A DNA stretch of 64,000 nucleotides, from NCBI RefSeq assembly GCF_046244385.1, contig NZ_CP176366.1, positions 2,418,001 through 2,482,000 on the forward strand. The letters run 5' to 3'. The DNA is from Methanospirillum stamsii (GTDB taxonomy: Archaea > Halobacteriota > Methanomicrobia > Methanomicrobiales > Methanospirillaceae). The translations under genes were made by a program, and so were the position numbers. Shown piece by piece: positions 9,231-18,217 of the stretch. The notes under the pieces were generated by a model. The model saw only the letters and a list, made by a program, of their open reading frames with translations, made no database searches and was not told where the DNA came from. Positions within the stretch are counted from its first letter, which is position 1. The number at the start of each line of letters is the position of its first letter.

Positions 9231-12200
9231 TTATGAAATTATCCGGTATACTCCTTTTGGTACCTTTATCTCGAACCTGGCTCCTTTTCCCGGAACTCCG
9301 GTCTCCTGTATGGTAATGCCGGTAAGAAGCAATATCTCTCTGACCAAAAACAGTCCGAATCCGGTATTTTTCCCGACACCGCGTTCAAAAATCTCTTCTT
9401 TTTGATCAAATGGGATGCCGGTTCCATTGTCTTCCCAGGTGATGATAAGCCCCTGTTCTGAATCATGTGCTGAAACCTGGATGTCAGATACCGATTCTCC
9501 ATGCCTGATGGAATTATCGAGAAGGTTAAAAAAGACTTTTTCAAGCATGGGATCTGCATATAACGAGAATTGGTGAAGTTCTGTTGTGTAATGAATAGAG
9601 ACTGGCGGGACCGACCTTGGCATCACTGAATCAAGGATAAACCACTGGGGTTCTTGTGAGCCTAAGTCCTGGTACACCCGGGTAAATTCAATATTCGACT
9701 GAATATCTTCGGTAGCCATGGTAATAATCCGAAGGTAATCAGCAGTTTTTGGACTCAGGTATTCAAGTTCAGCAAGAGAGAGATAACTAAAAATTACCGA
9801 GACTTTATTGAGGATATCGTGCCTGGTGACGCTGGTCAGCAGGCTGAGCTGGTGATTTGCAACCTTTAAAGCTCTTTCAGTGTGCTTTCTTCGTGTTATG
9901 TCCCGTGCAGCACCGACAAAGCCTGAAAAGAGATCTCCTGAATAGACCGGCCGTATCATTATCTCTGTGCAGACACGGGTCTTATCTTTGCGGATGAACT
10001 CTAATTCTACAACTGTTTTGTCAGGAACGCGTTTGTTGTCCATAAGTTGGTCCATCCACAAATAATGATGACTGACTATCCGTTCATAGGATTGGGGGGA
10101 GAGAATGTTTTTAAATCGCAACTTCTGCATTTCAGAAGGAGTATACCCAAGTAAGTCGGTGACAGAAGGTGAGATGTAGGTGATTCTCATTCGTTCATCG
10201 GTAGTCCAGATGACATCATGGACATTATCTGCAAGTAACCGGTACCGTGCCTCACTCTCCCGTATCTTTTCTTCTGCCTCCTTTTCTGTGGTTATGTCCT
10301 GGTCAACCCCGCAATATCCGGTAAAGGTTCCCTGTTCATCAAACACCGGTGTGCCACTGGTCTTCAGGATGATGGTTTTCCCATTTTTATGCTGGTTCAG
10401 ATTGATAAAATCTGAGAAGGGTTTTTGTGAGCCGAATAATTTTTTGGCAACTTCAATCTGTTCTTCCAGTACAGATGGTTCAAAGAGTTCAAAAAACCGG
10501 ACTTTTCCGACAATCTCCTCCGGTTTTAACCCCAGGATTGCTTCCACTGCAGGACTTGAGTAGGTATATGTCCCGTCTGCATCCACTTCCCAAACCCAGA
10601 ATCCGGCATTGATGGTTGTTGCAAGGAACCGTTGTTCACTTCTCCGGAGTTTTAACTCGGTGTTTTTCTGTATGGTGACATCGGTTACGATGCCTTCAAG
10701 GGCAACCGGAGTTCCCTGGCTATCCGTGACAAGGACATTTCTCTGGTTTAACCACCGGGTGTTTCCTGACCGGTCAGTTATCCTGAACTCATACGTAGCA
10801 GGCACCTGACCGTTCCGGAGATCTCTTTTCTGTTTTTCTACATACTCTGTAAAGTCCGGATGAATCAGGGTGCTAAATAATGCCGGGTTTTCGTAGAATT
10901 CCTCCGGAGTATAACCGGTGAGTTGTTCTAATGCAGGACTTACATACTCGTAATTTTCATCCGGTAGTGACATCCGGAAGATGATGTCGCGGGCATTGGA
11001 GGCAAAACGGCGGAATTTTTCTTCACTCTCCCGGAGTGCCAGTTCGGCAGTTTTAACCTTTGTGATATCCCGCATTGATATCTGAATTCCGGTAATGATG
11101 CCTTCGTGAACGGTTGGAACTGCACTTCCACTGATATATGCGAGTGAGCCGTCTTTTTTTCGGATCTTCAGCTCAAGGTTTGAGAAAGATTCCCCTTTCA
11201 TGGTCCGGTGGGCATAATTGAGAAATTCCGGGCCCATTGGGGAGAATATTGTCTGTGCCCAGTACGATGCAGTTTTTCCGATAAAATCATCCAACTCATA
11301 CCCGATAATCGAGGGGGCGGAAGGGGAGATATAAACGGGGAGGAAGTTTTTATCAATGAGGATTATCAGGTCAGAGGATCGCTCAGCCATGTTCCGGAAT
11401 TTACTTTCACTCTCTGAAAGGGCCAGTTCCTGCTCTTTCAGCATTTCAAAACTTACCCTGAGTTCCTCCTCATTCGATGCCAGTTCCTCATATGCTGCTG
11501 CAAGATCGTCAGTTACCTTTTTCATCCTGAATTCAGCCATTTTCAGGGAATGAATGGGGTGGGTGGTTGTTACAATACCCTGTATCTCCGGGTTATCAAG
11601 GAGAGATAGAGCGACCGATTCAACATAGAGATATGTTCCATCTTCTTTTTTCAGACGGTATTCTGTAGGTTCATGGTTATTTCTGTCATTACAGACATCC
11701 TGAAAGTCCGACCAGACCTGTTCCCGGTCTTCCGGATGAATAAAATCAAAGGCAGATCTGCCAATGAGCGAGCCTTCCGGGTACCCGAGGATTTTTGCAG
11801 AGGATGGAGAGTCAAACCGGATAATTCCGTCCCGGTCAAGAATTCTGATAATGTCTGATGAGTTTTGAATGAGCGAACGAAATCTCAGTTCACTCTTTTG
11901 GAGAGCTCTGCTATCACGGACTTTCTGGACGGCAATCCCAATCTTATGGATCAGTTCCTTGAATTGTGAGGCCTGATTGCCTCCTTTCTGAACATAAAAG
12001 TCCACCCCGCTGTCTATTGCCTCTATGACAACCTCTTCTCTTCCCCGTCCGGTGAATAGTAAAAACGGAGTTTCCAGCCCCCTGCTCCGGATCTCCTTTA
12101 CCAGTCCGATACCATCCATGCCTGGCATCTGGTAATCGGAGATGATGGCATCATACTGGTGCTCGGTTGTCTTTAAAAGCGCCTCAGTTCCGGACTGTGC

Positions 12201-12302
12201 AGTATCTACAATGAATCCCCGTGACTTCAGATATTCTTTGGTTGCAATCAAATTCAGAGATTCATCATCCACATAGAGAATAGAAAGGGGGGAGTCTGGC
12301 AT
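9231..12302 (-). CDS. Receiver-PASx5 hybrid sensor histidine kinase
   Basis: A 1023-residue cytoplasmic protein with a reversed hybrid layout. The N-terminal receiver (1-125) has VDDE, phospho-Asp 56 in ISDYQMPGMDG, Thr in FTGRG and Lys in VQKGG. Five PAS domains follow (openings NSSDIIRILD, ERSSDLIILID, NARDIIFRMS, NAGFWVWEVD, NVHDVIWTTD), with a long coiled coil between PAS 1 and PAS 2. The transmitter has its phospho-His in VTRHDILNK near residue 825, then NLLDNSIRHG, EDNGTGI and GFGLFLVRE. There are no membrane segments, so it senses cytoplasmic cues; ligands are unknown. An AT-rich CCTTATATGG lies about 23-32 bases upstream of the ATG. It is in tandem with the kinase at 12428-16798, with 125 bases between them. 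Confidence 0.93.
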   Translation of the reverse strand: MPDSPLSILYVDDESLNLIATKEYLKSRGFIVDTAQSGTEALLKTTEHQYDAIISDYQMPGMDGIGLVKEIRSRGLETPFLLFTGRGREEVVIEAIDSGVDFYVQKGGNQASQFKELIHKIGIAVQKVRDSRALQKSELRFRSLIQNSSDIIRILDRDGIIRFDSPSSAKILGYPEGSLIGRSAFDFIHPEDREQVWSDFQDVCNDRNNHEPTEYRLKKEDGTYLYVESVALSLLDNPEIQGIVTTTHPIHSLKMAEFRMKKVTDDLAAAYEELASNEEELRVSFEMLKEQELALSESESKFRNMAERSSDLIILIDKNFLPVYISPSAPSIIGYELDDFIGKTASYWAQTIFSPMGPEFLNYAHRTMKGESFSNLELKIRKKDGSLAYISGSAVPTVHEGIITGIQISMRDITKVKTAELALRESEEKFRRFASNARDIIFRMSLPDENYEYVSPALEQLTGYTPEEFYENPALFSTLIHPDFTEYVEKQKRDLRNGQVPATYEFRITDRSGNTRWLNQRNVLVTDSQGTPVALEGIVTDVTIQKNTELKLRRSEQRFLATTINAGFWVWEVDADGTYTYSSPAVEAILGLKPEEIVGKVRFFELFEPSVLEEQIEVAKKLFGSQKPFSDFINLNQHKNGKTIILKTSGTPVFDEQGTFTGYCGVDQDITTEKEAEEKIRESEARYRLLADNVHDVIWTTDERMRITYISPSVTDLLGYTPSEMQKLRFKNILSPQSYERIVSHHYLWMDQLMDNKRVPDKTVVELEFIRKDKTRVCTEIMIRPVYSGDLFSGFVGAARDITRRKHTERALKVANHQLSLLTSVTRHDILNKVSVIFSYLSLAELEYLSPKTADYLRIITMATEDIQSNIEFTRVYQDLGSQEPQWFILDSVMPRSVPPVSIHYTTELHQFSLYADPMLEKVFFNLLDNSIRHGESVSDIQVSAHDSEQGLIITWEDNGTGIPFDQKEEIFERGVGKNTGFGLFLVREILLLTGITIQETGVPGKGARFEIKVPKGVYRIIS

Positions 12303-12427
12303 GAGTGTGATATGATATAGCTCTCCATATAAGGTGTTAAACTTTTAGGTTTTAACCCCTGTTGATAAAGAAAAATCAGTCAGTCCGATGCCAGTTTTTC
12401 GGAAAAAACCGGGTGTGCTGCTAGTGA

Positions 12428-15400
12428 CTATGTGTTTTTCATCCGAAGGATGCGAAATCCTCCTTCCGGTACCAAAATCTCAAACTGGGCACCCTCTCCA
12501 AAGATACCGTTCTCGGTAATGCTGATACCGGTAATGGTCAGGATCTCCTTTGATAAGAAGAGGCCAAGCCCGGTATTTTTACCAAATCCCTTGGTGAAAA
12601 GTTGCAGTTTATCATCCGGAGTAACTCCGGATCCGTTATCTTTTACAAATAGATACAGGGAATTTCTTTCCTGTCTGCTGAAAATACGGATCTCTGTCAT
12701 GGTATCTCCGCCGTATTTCAGGGCATTTTCTATGAGATTGTAAAAAACCTTCTCAAGGAGGGGATCTGCAAAGATCTCAAGGGTTTTTTCTTCGACGGTG
12801 ATACTGATATCCCTGATTGGCAGATCTTTTATCACATCTGCAATAATTAGTGCCACGTTCTGCCAGAGAGGGAGTGCAACTCCCATGTTTTCATAGTCTT
12901 TGGTAAACCTTATCTGACGTGCTATGGTATGAGCAACCCTCTCCTCTGTTGCAATGACCGATTTAAGTTCTGAAGGTTCAGAGAGGTATGATTTTGAAAT
13001 CTCCAGATATCCTAATAGGATCTGGAGCTGGTTGTTGATATCATGCCTTGTGATACTTGAAAGAAGATTCAGTTTTTTATTGGTAAGTAACAGGGCTTCT
13101 TCAACCTTTTTCCGTTCGGTGATATCACGAACGAGTCCTTCGGTTCCGGTAAAGTTACCCTGACTATCATAATTGATATGGGCACTCATCGAGATTGGAA
13201 ATCTGGTCCCGTCTTTTTTGACAAAATCTGCTTCATAGTCATGTACTACGTTATTATTCTCTTTCATGGTTTTTATGAACCGTTTCCGGTCATCAGGATT
13301 ATGCCAGATTGATAACACCGAAAGGCCGAGCAGTTCATCTTCTGATCCATACCCAAGCATCCGGGCTGCAGATCCACTTATCATAATAATCCGGCTATTC
13401 TTATCAATCCTGAAAAATGCATCCTGCATATTTTCAATAATGGTCCGGTATCGTGATTCACTATCCCTGAGTGCTTCTTCAGCCTGTCTTTGCTCGGTAA
13501 TGTCGATAAAAGCGGCCAGGTACATGTTCTCAATTGCTATTCCGCCGATGAGGACATTTTTTGTCGTGCCGTCTTTGCAGGTGATATAATATTCTGAAGA
13601 TTCAATGTCACCTCCCTCTTTAGATGCCTCCTTTACCCGGGATATCCAATTATTCATGACTTCCTGGCGGTATACTTCATCAGGATATGCACGTTCCCAC
13701 CAGTTGTGTAAGGTGGGGATATCATCAACCGTGTACCCAAAGGTTTTAACAAAACGTTCGTTACAGTACTCAATCATATCTCCTGAAGTTACCAGGCAGA
13801 AGGGAACAGGAGCTAGCGTTATGAGTTGTCTGAATTTTTCTTCACTCTCACGAAGGGCGTCTTCCGCTTGTGATGTCTGTATCACCTGGGACGTTGTGGA
13901 TGCGAGATTGTGTAAAAAGACGGATTTTTCTTCGCTTATCTCCTCACTACTAAACATACCAAGTACGCCGAGAAGATTTCCGTCTGATGAGAGAAGCCGA
14001 AATCCTGCAAACGAAGTATGTTCAGGCATTCCGGTCAGGTCTGATTCCAACTCCGGCGGAGAATTGCTCACGTCCGGGATGATAATGGAAGGGGAGGTGC
14101 CGGTTGCTATCTTTCCTATTATGGATACACCAAACGGTATCCGGTCATCTTTTCTGGTCAGGCAGGTGTCCTTTTCCGAATCAGCAACCAGGTGGAGGCA
14201 TGAAACAGAGATATCACAACTGGTATCCGGAGGTTTTGAGTAATTACATCCCTCATTACAGCGGTCGCCAGGTTTTGCAATCCATATCCTGGCACAATCT
14301 GCATTAAACAGGGTTTTTGAACATTCCGTTATCTTTTTCAGTTTTTCATCGAGGGATTGCATAACAAGCAGATCCTGTTTGAGTGAATTCAGACCTGCCA
14401 TGTAGTATTCTTCAAGGTAATGGTGGGTTATATCGCGGGCTGCTGCAAAAATCCGCTCCCCTCGTGGAACAGATCGCCACTCAATCCATCGGTATGTACC
14501 GTCTTTGTGCCGGTACCGGTTTACAAAATTGACTACTTCCTTTTGATCACGTAAATCTGAAACTTGGTCAATTGTCTTTTGTATATCATCCGGATGGACA
14601 AAATCCAAAAATCGCTTTCCCATTAGTTCGGAGAGATTATACCCAAGAGTCTTCTCCCATTCAGGATTTAACCGGTGAAATATTCCATTGGTATCAGCAA
14701 TGCAGAAGAGGTCAAGACTGATGTTGAAGAATTTGTCAACTTCAATGGTTTTTTCCCGGAAGGCATTCTCTATCTCTTTTTGCAGGGTTAAGTCCCGTGT
14801 TATTCCGATGAGATATTTTTTCGTTCCAATAACAACCACTGAGGCATTAATTGATACCGGAACCGCACTGCCTTCACGGGTAAGAATACATGATTCAATA
14901 CTCTCGGTATATCCATCCACGAATTTTTTGAATGCATGGATGATTTCCGGCCGGAGGTCTTCAGGGTGCAGTTCATCTACAACCATGGAAAGGATGGTCT
15001 CTTTGGAATATCCGGTCAATAGTTCGGCCTTCCGGTTGCAATCGGTAAATTTTCGGGTGGTGGTATCAGCAATAAAGATGGCATCATTGCTCTCTTCAAA
15101 GAGTTTTCTATATTTTTCTTCACTCTCTTTTAATGCGTTTTCTGCCCGTTTCAGTTCGGTGATGTCAAAAAAGGCAGCGACGATTATTCCCGGCTGAATC
15201 TGAAAGACCTGCATGGTATATGAGCCATGAATCTCCCCTGAATCAGAATATGTCTGTTCATCATGCCAGAATCCGCCTTCTTTTGCTATCTGGCGATACT
15301 TCTTTGGTATTTGTGTGTCCACAAGACCAGGAAATGCCTCTTCCAATGGTTTTCCGATAAGCAGGCTGTGATCCATGCCCAGGATGGTATCAGCAGCAGG

Positions 15401-16798
15401 GTTTGCACCGGTGAAGATGAGATCGCCATTATCTAAGAGTTCGTAAAAATGCATCCCGAATGGAGAATATTCAATCACGTTCCGGTAGTTTTCTTCATTC
15501 TCCTGAATAGCAATCTCTGCAAGTTTTCGTTCGGTTATGTCCCGGATAGATGACTGAAGATACTTCTTTCCATTTATTTCAAAGGAAAAGAGGAGAACTT
15601 CTGCGGGAAATGTGCTCCCGTCCTTTCTTTTATGGATCCATTCAAATTTATCCTCTCCGAGTTCAAAGGCTTTTTGAATGTGTTTTTCAGCCCCTGTTTT
15701 TGAATCTTCTCCGTCCGGTTGGAATTTTGGAGAAGCTTCAAAACTTTGCATATCTTTCATCTCTTCATAATCGTGGTATCCAAAGAGATGGAGGGCTTTT
15801 TCATTACAATCTACCAGACGGCCATCTTCGGTGAGCATGAATGCATCAAGGGATTTTTCAAATATTGAACGAAATTTTGTCTCACTTTCCCGGGTCTTCT
15901 TCTCACTTTCGGCAAGCATCTCCAGTTGGGAGTGAAGTTCTTCTTCCCGCTGTGCTATCTGTTCATATGCATTATGGAGTTTTTCTTCTGCCTGTTTCTG
16001 TTCGGTTATGTCTCTGATTGATTCGATGGCTCCGACAATCTCACCTGAACTATCATAGAGTGTGCTTGCTTTTAATGCAAATGTGGCCCTTCCCCTTTCC
16101 TGCAGGTTAAGTGTAGTTTCTGCTATTAATTGGTCTTTTTGTCTGATGATATGGGAGTATCTTTGTGCTATCTTATCCTCAGATTCGAAGATAAGGTCTA
16201 TGAGGATCTTCCGTCTTTCCCCGTAAAAAGGCAGAGCATATTCATAATTGCCTTTTCCAAGCATCTGGTCAGCAGAGAGTCCGGTCAGGTCTTCAATGGC
16301 CCGGTTCCATGAGATGATGATGCCATCCCGGTTGATGGCAAACGTTGCATCCGGAAGGAAGTTTATGATATCAGAGAGTTGTTTTTTTGATTCAATGAGT
16401 TCATGTTCGGTTCGTTTTCTGGCTACTGCCTGGTGAATCTTGTGATCAAGTTCAGCAAACTGAACTTTGGGATCTCCTCCCTTCTGGAGATAGAAATCAG
16501 CACCGTTGTTGATAGCCTCTATTGCGACTTCTTCGCGGCCTCTCCCGGTAAACAGGATAAACGGAATATCGAGGTGTAATGTATGTATTTTTTTTAAAAA
16601 TTCTATACCATCCATCCGGGGCATCATGTAATCGGAGACGATGACGTCAAATCTGGTTTTTTCAAGGAGGTGAAGTGCCTGTGTGGCAGAGATTGATGTA
16701 TCTACTTTTAATCCGGATTGTCGTTCCAGGAATATTTTGCCTATATGAAGGAGTGATTCTTCATCGTCGACATAGAGAACCCGTATTTCATCGGTCAT
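12428..16798 (-). CDS. Receiver-PAS/GAF hybrid sensor histidine kinase with a Cys-rich GAF domain
   Basis: The largest intact protein here (1456 residues). The receiver (1-122) is complete with phospho-Asp 56 in VSDYMMPRMDG. Five PAS domains follow (FLPDATFAINRDG, SLDAFMLTEDG, SPFGMHFYELL, SNDAIFIADTT, SLDLFCIADTNG), then a GAF domain carrying four cysteines in a C-x3-C-x9-C-x5-C pattern at about residues 847-867 just before CLHLVADSE, then two more PAS domains and the transmitter (ITRHDINNQLQ with His near 1252, NLIENALKYGG, KDNGSGV, GLGLFLSKE). The cysteines suggest a metal, Fe-S or thiol redox sensor (inference). It is upstream of the kinase at 9231; 125 bases separate them, so independent promoters are possible. 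Confidence 0.93.
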   Translation of the reverse strand: MTDEIRVLYVDDEESLLHIGKIFLERQSGLKVDTSISATQALHLLEKTRFDVIVSDYMMPRMDGIEFLKKIHTLHLDIPFILFTGRGREEVAIEAINNGADFYLQKGGDPKVQFAELDHKIHQAVARKRTEHELIESKKQLSDIINFLPDATFAINRDGIIISWNRAIEDLTGLSADQMLGKGNYEYALPFYGERRKILIDLIFESEDKIAQRYSHIIRQKDQLIAETTLNLQERGRATFALKASTLYDSSGEIVGAIESIRDITEQKQAEEKLHNAYEQIAQREEELHSQLEMLAESEKKTRESETKFRSIFEKSLDAFMLTEDGRLVDCNEKALHLFGYHDYEEMKDMQSFEASPKFQPDGEDSKTGAEKHIQKAFELGEDKFEWIHKRKDGSTFPAEVLLFSFEINGKKYLQSSIRDITERKLAEIAIQENEENYRNVIEYSPFGMHFYELLDNGDLIFTGANPAADTILGMDHSLLIGKPLEEAFPGLVDTQIPKKYRQIAKEGGFWHDEQTYSDSGEIHGSYTMQVFQIQPGIIVAAFFDITELKRAENALKESEEKYRKLFEESNDAIFIADTTTRKFTDCNRKAELLTGYSKETILSMVVDELHPEDLRPEIIHAFKKFVDGYTESIESCILTREGSAVPVSINASVVVIGTKKYLIGITRDLTLQKEIENAFREKTIEVDKFFNISLDLFCIADTNGIFHRLNPEWEKTLGYNLSELMGKRFLDFVHPDDIQKTIDQVSDLRDQKEVVNFVNRYRHKDGTYRWIEWRSVPRGERIFAAARDITHHYLEEYYMAGLNSLKQDLLVMQSLDEKLKKITECSKTLFNADCARIWIAKPGDRCNEGCNYSKPPDTSCDISVSCLHLVADSEKDTCLTRKDDRIPFGVSIIGKIATGTSPSIIIPDVSNSPPELESDLTGMPEHTSFAGFRLLSSDGNLLGVLGMFSSEEISEEKSVFLHNLASTTSQVIQTSQAEDALRESEEKFRQLITLAPVPFCLVTSGDMIEYCNERFVKTFGYTVDDIPTLHNWWERAYPDEVYRQEVMNNWISRVKEASKEGGDIESSEYYITCKDGTTKNVLIGGIAIENMYLAAFIDITEQRQAEEALRDSESRYRTIIENMQDAFFRIDKNSRIIMISGSAARMLGYGSEDELLGLSVLSIWHNPDDRKRFIKTMKENNNVVHDYEADFVKKDGTRFPISMSAHINYDSQGNFTGTEGLVRDITERKKVEEALLLTNKKLNLLSSITRHDINNQLQILLGYLEISKSYLSEPSELKSVIATEERVAHTIARQIRFTKDYENMGVALPLWQNVALIIADVIKDLPIRDISITVEEKTLEIFADPLLEKVFYNLIENALKYGGDTMTEIRIFSRQERNSLYLFVKDNGSGVTPDDKLQLFTKGFGKNTGLGLFLSKEILTITGISITENGIFGEGAQFEILVPEGGFRILRMKNT

Positions 16799-17103
16799 GT
16801 AACCAGCCTGAACAAAAAATTATAAATACTCGTCAATGACTGTTCTGAAGGTTTTGTTATTCTGTAATTTCTGGCTCTCCTCTTGATGTATCTTAAAATT
16901 TTAATAATTACAGATACTGGTTCGTGGGGTTTTAGATCTCCGGTATCTGGGATATTGATATTTATAGGTAAAAAACCTGATGGCTGTTTTGCTTAAGAGT
17001 TGTCATGCCTGTGAGGTGTCCGGGAGGAAAGAGGTGTTTGGTGAAGGGTCAAATCCTGTAATCAGATGGCCGGTTAAAAATTATTACTCATAATTTGGAT
17101 TAT
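16799..17103. other. Intergenic stretch upstream of the large kinase
   Basis: AT-rich at its left end, containing ATTATAAATAC close to the kinase start, which may act as its promoter on the minus strand. No intact gene is present. The right end (about 17085-17103) still encodes a few codons (LDNPNYE in a shifted frame) of the decayed HEPN gene described next. Confidence 0.45.
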
Positions 17104-17181
17104 CTAAGACGATGATCTCCGCTCTGCTGTTAGGAGGTCATTATTTGCTTTTTGCTGCCATTCAAGGGCCGTCTTGTTCAT
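17104..17181 (-). pseudogene. Decayed HEPN-domain gene, N-terminal remnant
   Basis: An ATG at 17181, inside the 3' end of the nucleotidyltransferase gene, opens a 25-codon frame reading MNKTALEWQQKANNDLLTAE and then a stop at 17104-17106. The first 20 residues match the opening helix of HEPN proteins (W..KA.NDL..A pattern). In another frame the following bases read IIVLDNPNYE before a double stop, which looks like the next HEPN residues after a small insertion near GCAGAGCGGAG. The rest of the domain, including the RX4-6H catalytic motif, is gone. The overlap with the MNT gene is what a former operon would show. Confidence 0.6.
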
Positions 17182-17497
17182 ATAAAATCACTCCGGATGT
17201 ACATACTTCACGGATGAGAGGATCTCCTTCATGATATCTTCTGGACATCTCTTCCGGACTTATGGCAATCAGGTCGACTGGAACATCAGGATAAGGATAA
17301 AGCGATGATAGTATCTCTACTGATTTATCCAGACTTTTTCCTTTGTATGGGGGCACCACCATAATGTCAAGGTCTGAGTCTTTCTGTTGATACCCAAGTG
17401 CATAACTTCCAAAGAGAATGATACTTGTCGGGGCAAAATTATAGGTAATCTGGTCAATAATAGAAGGAAGGGCTGAATGTATCTGGATTGCGGTCAT
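17162..17497 (-). CDS. MNT-type nucleotidyltransferase, orphan antitoxin
   Basis: A 111-residue minimal nucleotidyltransferase with SIILFGSYALGYQQKDSDLDIMVV, i.e. GS-x10-DxD, and a third acid in VPVDLIAIS. The protein looks intact and full length. Its HEPN partner, which overlaps the 3' end, is decayed to about 25 codons, so the enzyme either is an antitoxin relic or acts on HEPN proteins from other loci. Its order (MNT first, HEPN second) is the reverse of the pair at 3126-3840, so this is a separate lineage rather than a local duplicate. Confidence 0.82.
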   Translation of the reverse strand: MTAIQIHSALPSIIDQITYNFAPTSIILFGSYALGYQQKDSDLDIMVVPPYKGKSLDKSVEILSSLYPYPDVPVDLIAISPEEMSRRYHEGDPLIREVCTSGVILYEQDGP

Positions 17498-17806
17498 ATT
17501 TCTCCTTTAGGTTTTGTGAAGATCCTCCTTCATCTTCGAATATTCATAAATGGGAAGGATTACAGATAGTTTTCCTTTGATTCGTATGTGAAATACCTCG
17601 TTGGGATTGCTTTTAAAATCCTATGTCGCATCTTACAGAGATCTCTCTATATAATTGTCTATCATCGTATGGAATTCAATGGCATATTAGGTCATTGCTG
17701 AATTCCAGGGGTTAGGGTTTACTTTCCGAGTGAATTCATAATCTGGTAATAGTATTTTTTGTTATTTCTGAGTTACTTTCATGTCAGATAATTGCAATTA
17801 TTATAT
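17498..17806. other. Intergenic stretch holding a relic of a DJ-1 gene end
   Basis: No intact gene. Positions about 17709-17765 resemble the 3' end of the DJ-1/PfpI gene at 18218-18275: both contain ACTTTnn-AGTGAATnCAT-A-CTGGTAA-AGTATT. On the minus strand the left copy would read roughly RLMNSLGK-stop against QLMDSLKK-stop in the intact gene. The two copies flank the small ORF pair at 17807-18135. Confidence 0.5.
17709..17765 (-). repeat. Partial duplicate of the DJ-1/PfpI gene 3' end
   Basis: About 55 bases with obvious but imperfect identity to 18205-18262, including the stop codon region of the DJ-1-like gene. Its presence on the far side of the 17807-18135 ORF pair makes the two copies direct repeats around that pair. 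Either the pair was inserted with a duplication, or a second DJ-1 gene was deleted. Boundaries are approximate. Confidence 0.5.
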
Positions 17807-17965
17807 ATGTCCGGAGAGGTTGATCCCAAAGAAAATATTGGTAAACCGTATAAAAGAGGTATGCTGCCATATGGAGGAGCAACACAGAGAGGCATGGTTG
17901 CAATCGTTGTGACAAAAGAAGAATTTGATGACAAGATGAATCGCCTCAAATCCATTCAATGGTAA
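17807..17965 (+). CDS. Small ORF, possible antitoxin partner of the PIN-like ORF
   Basis: A 52-residue frame starting at ATG 17807 and ending at 17965. It reads as a small basic protein with a glycine-rich centre (KRGMLPYGGATQRGM) and a charged tail KEEFDDKMNRLKSIQW. I do not recognise the family. Its last codons overlap the ATG of the next ORF in the string ATGGTAA, a coupling pattern common in toxin-antitoxin pairs. There is no strong RBS; coding status rests on the overlap and the partner's PIN-like start. Confidence 0.4.
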   Translation: MSGEVDPKENIGKPYKRGMLPYGGATQRGMVAIVVTKEEFDDKMNRLKSIQW

Positions 17966-18200
17966 AATCAGTTTTTCTTGACACGTGTGTATTTTTTGAT
18001 TGTATTGAAAAACATTCGTATCTAACTATTATTAAAACTCTACAAAATTACCGGATACCTCATGAACTTGAAAAAGTACGTTTCTTTAAACCAAAAACAA
18101 TTCCAGTAGAAGAATTTAAAAATTATTTAAAATAATCCTATTCTTCCTGATTATGAAAGAATTACGGATATTTTTAATATGATATATAATGCCGTAGGAT
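17959..18200 (+). pseudogene. Truncated PIN-domain-like gene
   Basis: From ATG 17959 the frame gives 58 codons and stops at 18135. The start, KSVFLDTCVFFDCIE, resembles the first strand of PIN domains (hydrophobic-LDT/N-x-hydrophobic). The later part, HELEKVRFFKPKTIPVEEFKNYLK, has no PIN acidic residues. Past the stop, another frame stays open (NPILPDYERITDIFNMIYNAVGFSRG) to about 18200, suggesting a frameshift near TTTAAAATAATCC. At 58 residues it is less than half a PIN domain, so it is probably a remnant. An alternative is a genuinely small, unknown protein. Confidence 0.4.
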
Positions 18201-18217
18201 TCTCCCGGGGGTAGGAC

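Noticed and set aside
13605..14243. Plus-strand 212-codon frame opposite the large kinase
   Set aside because: It lies entirely antisense to a confirmed PAS/GAF coding region and shows Ser/Arg-rich shadow composition.
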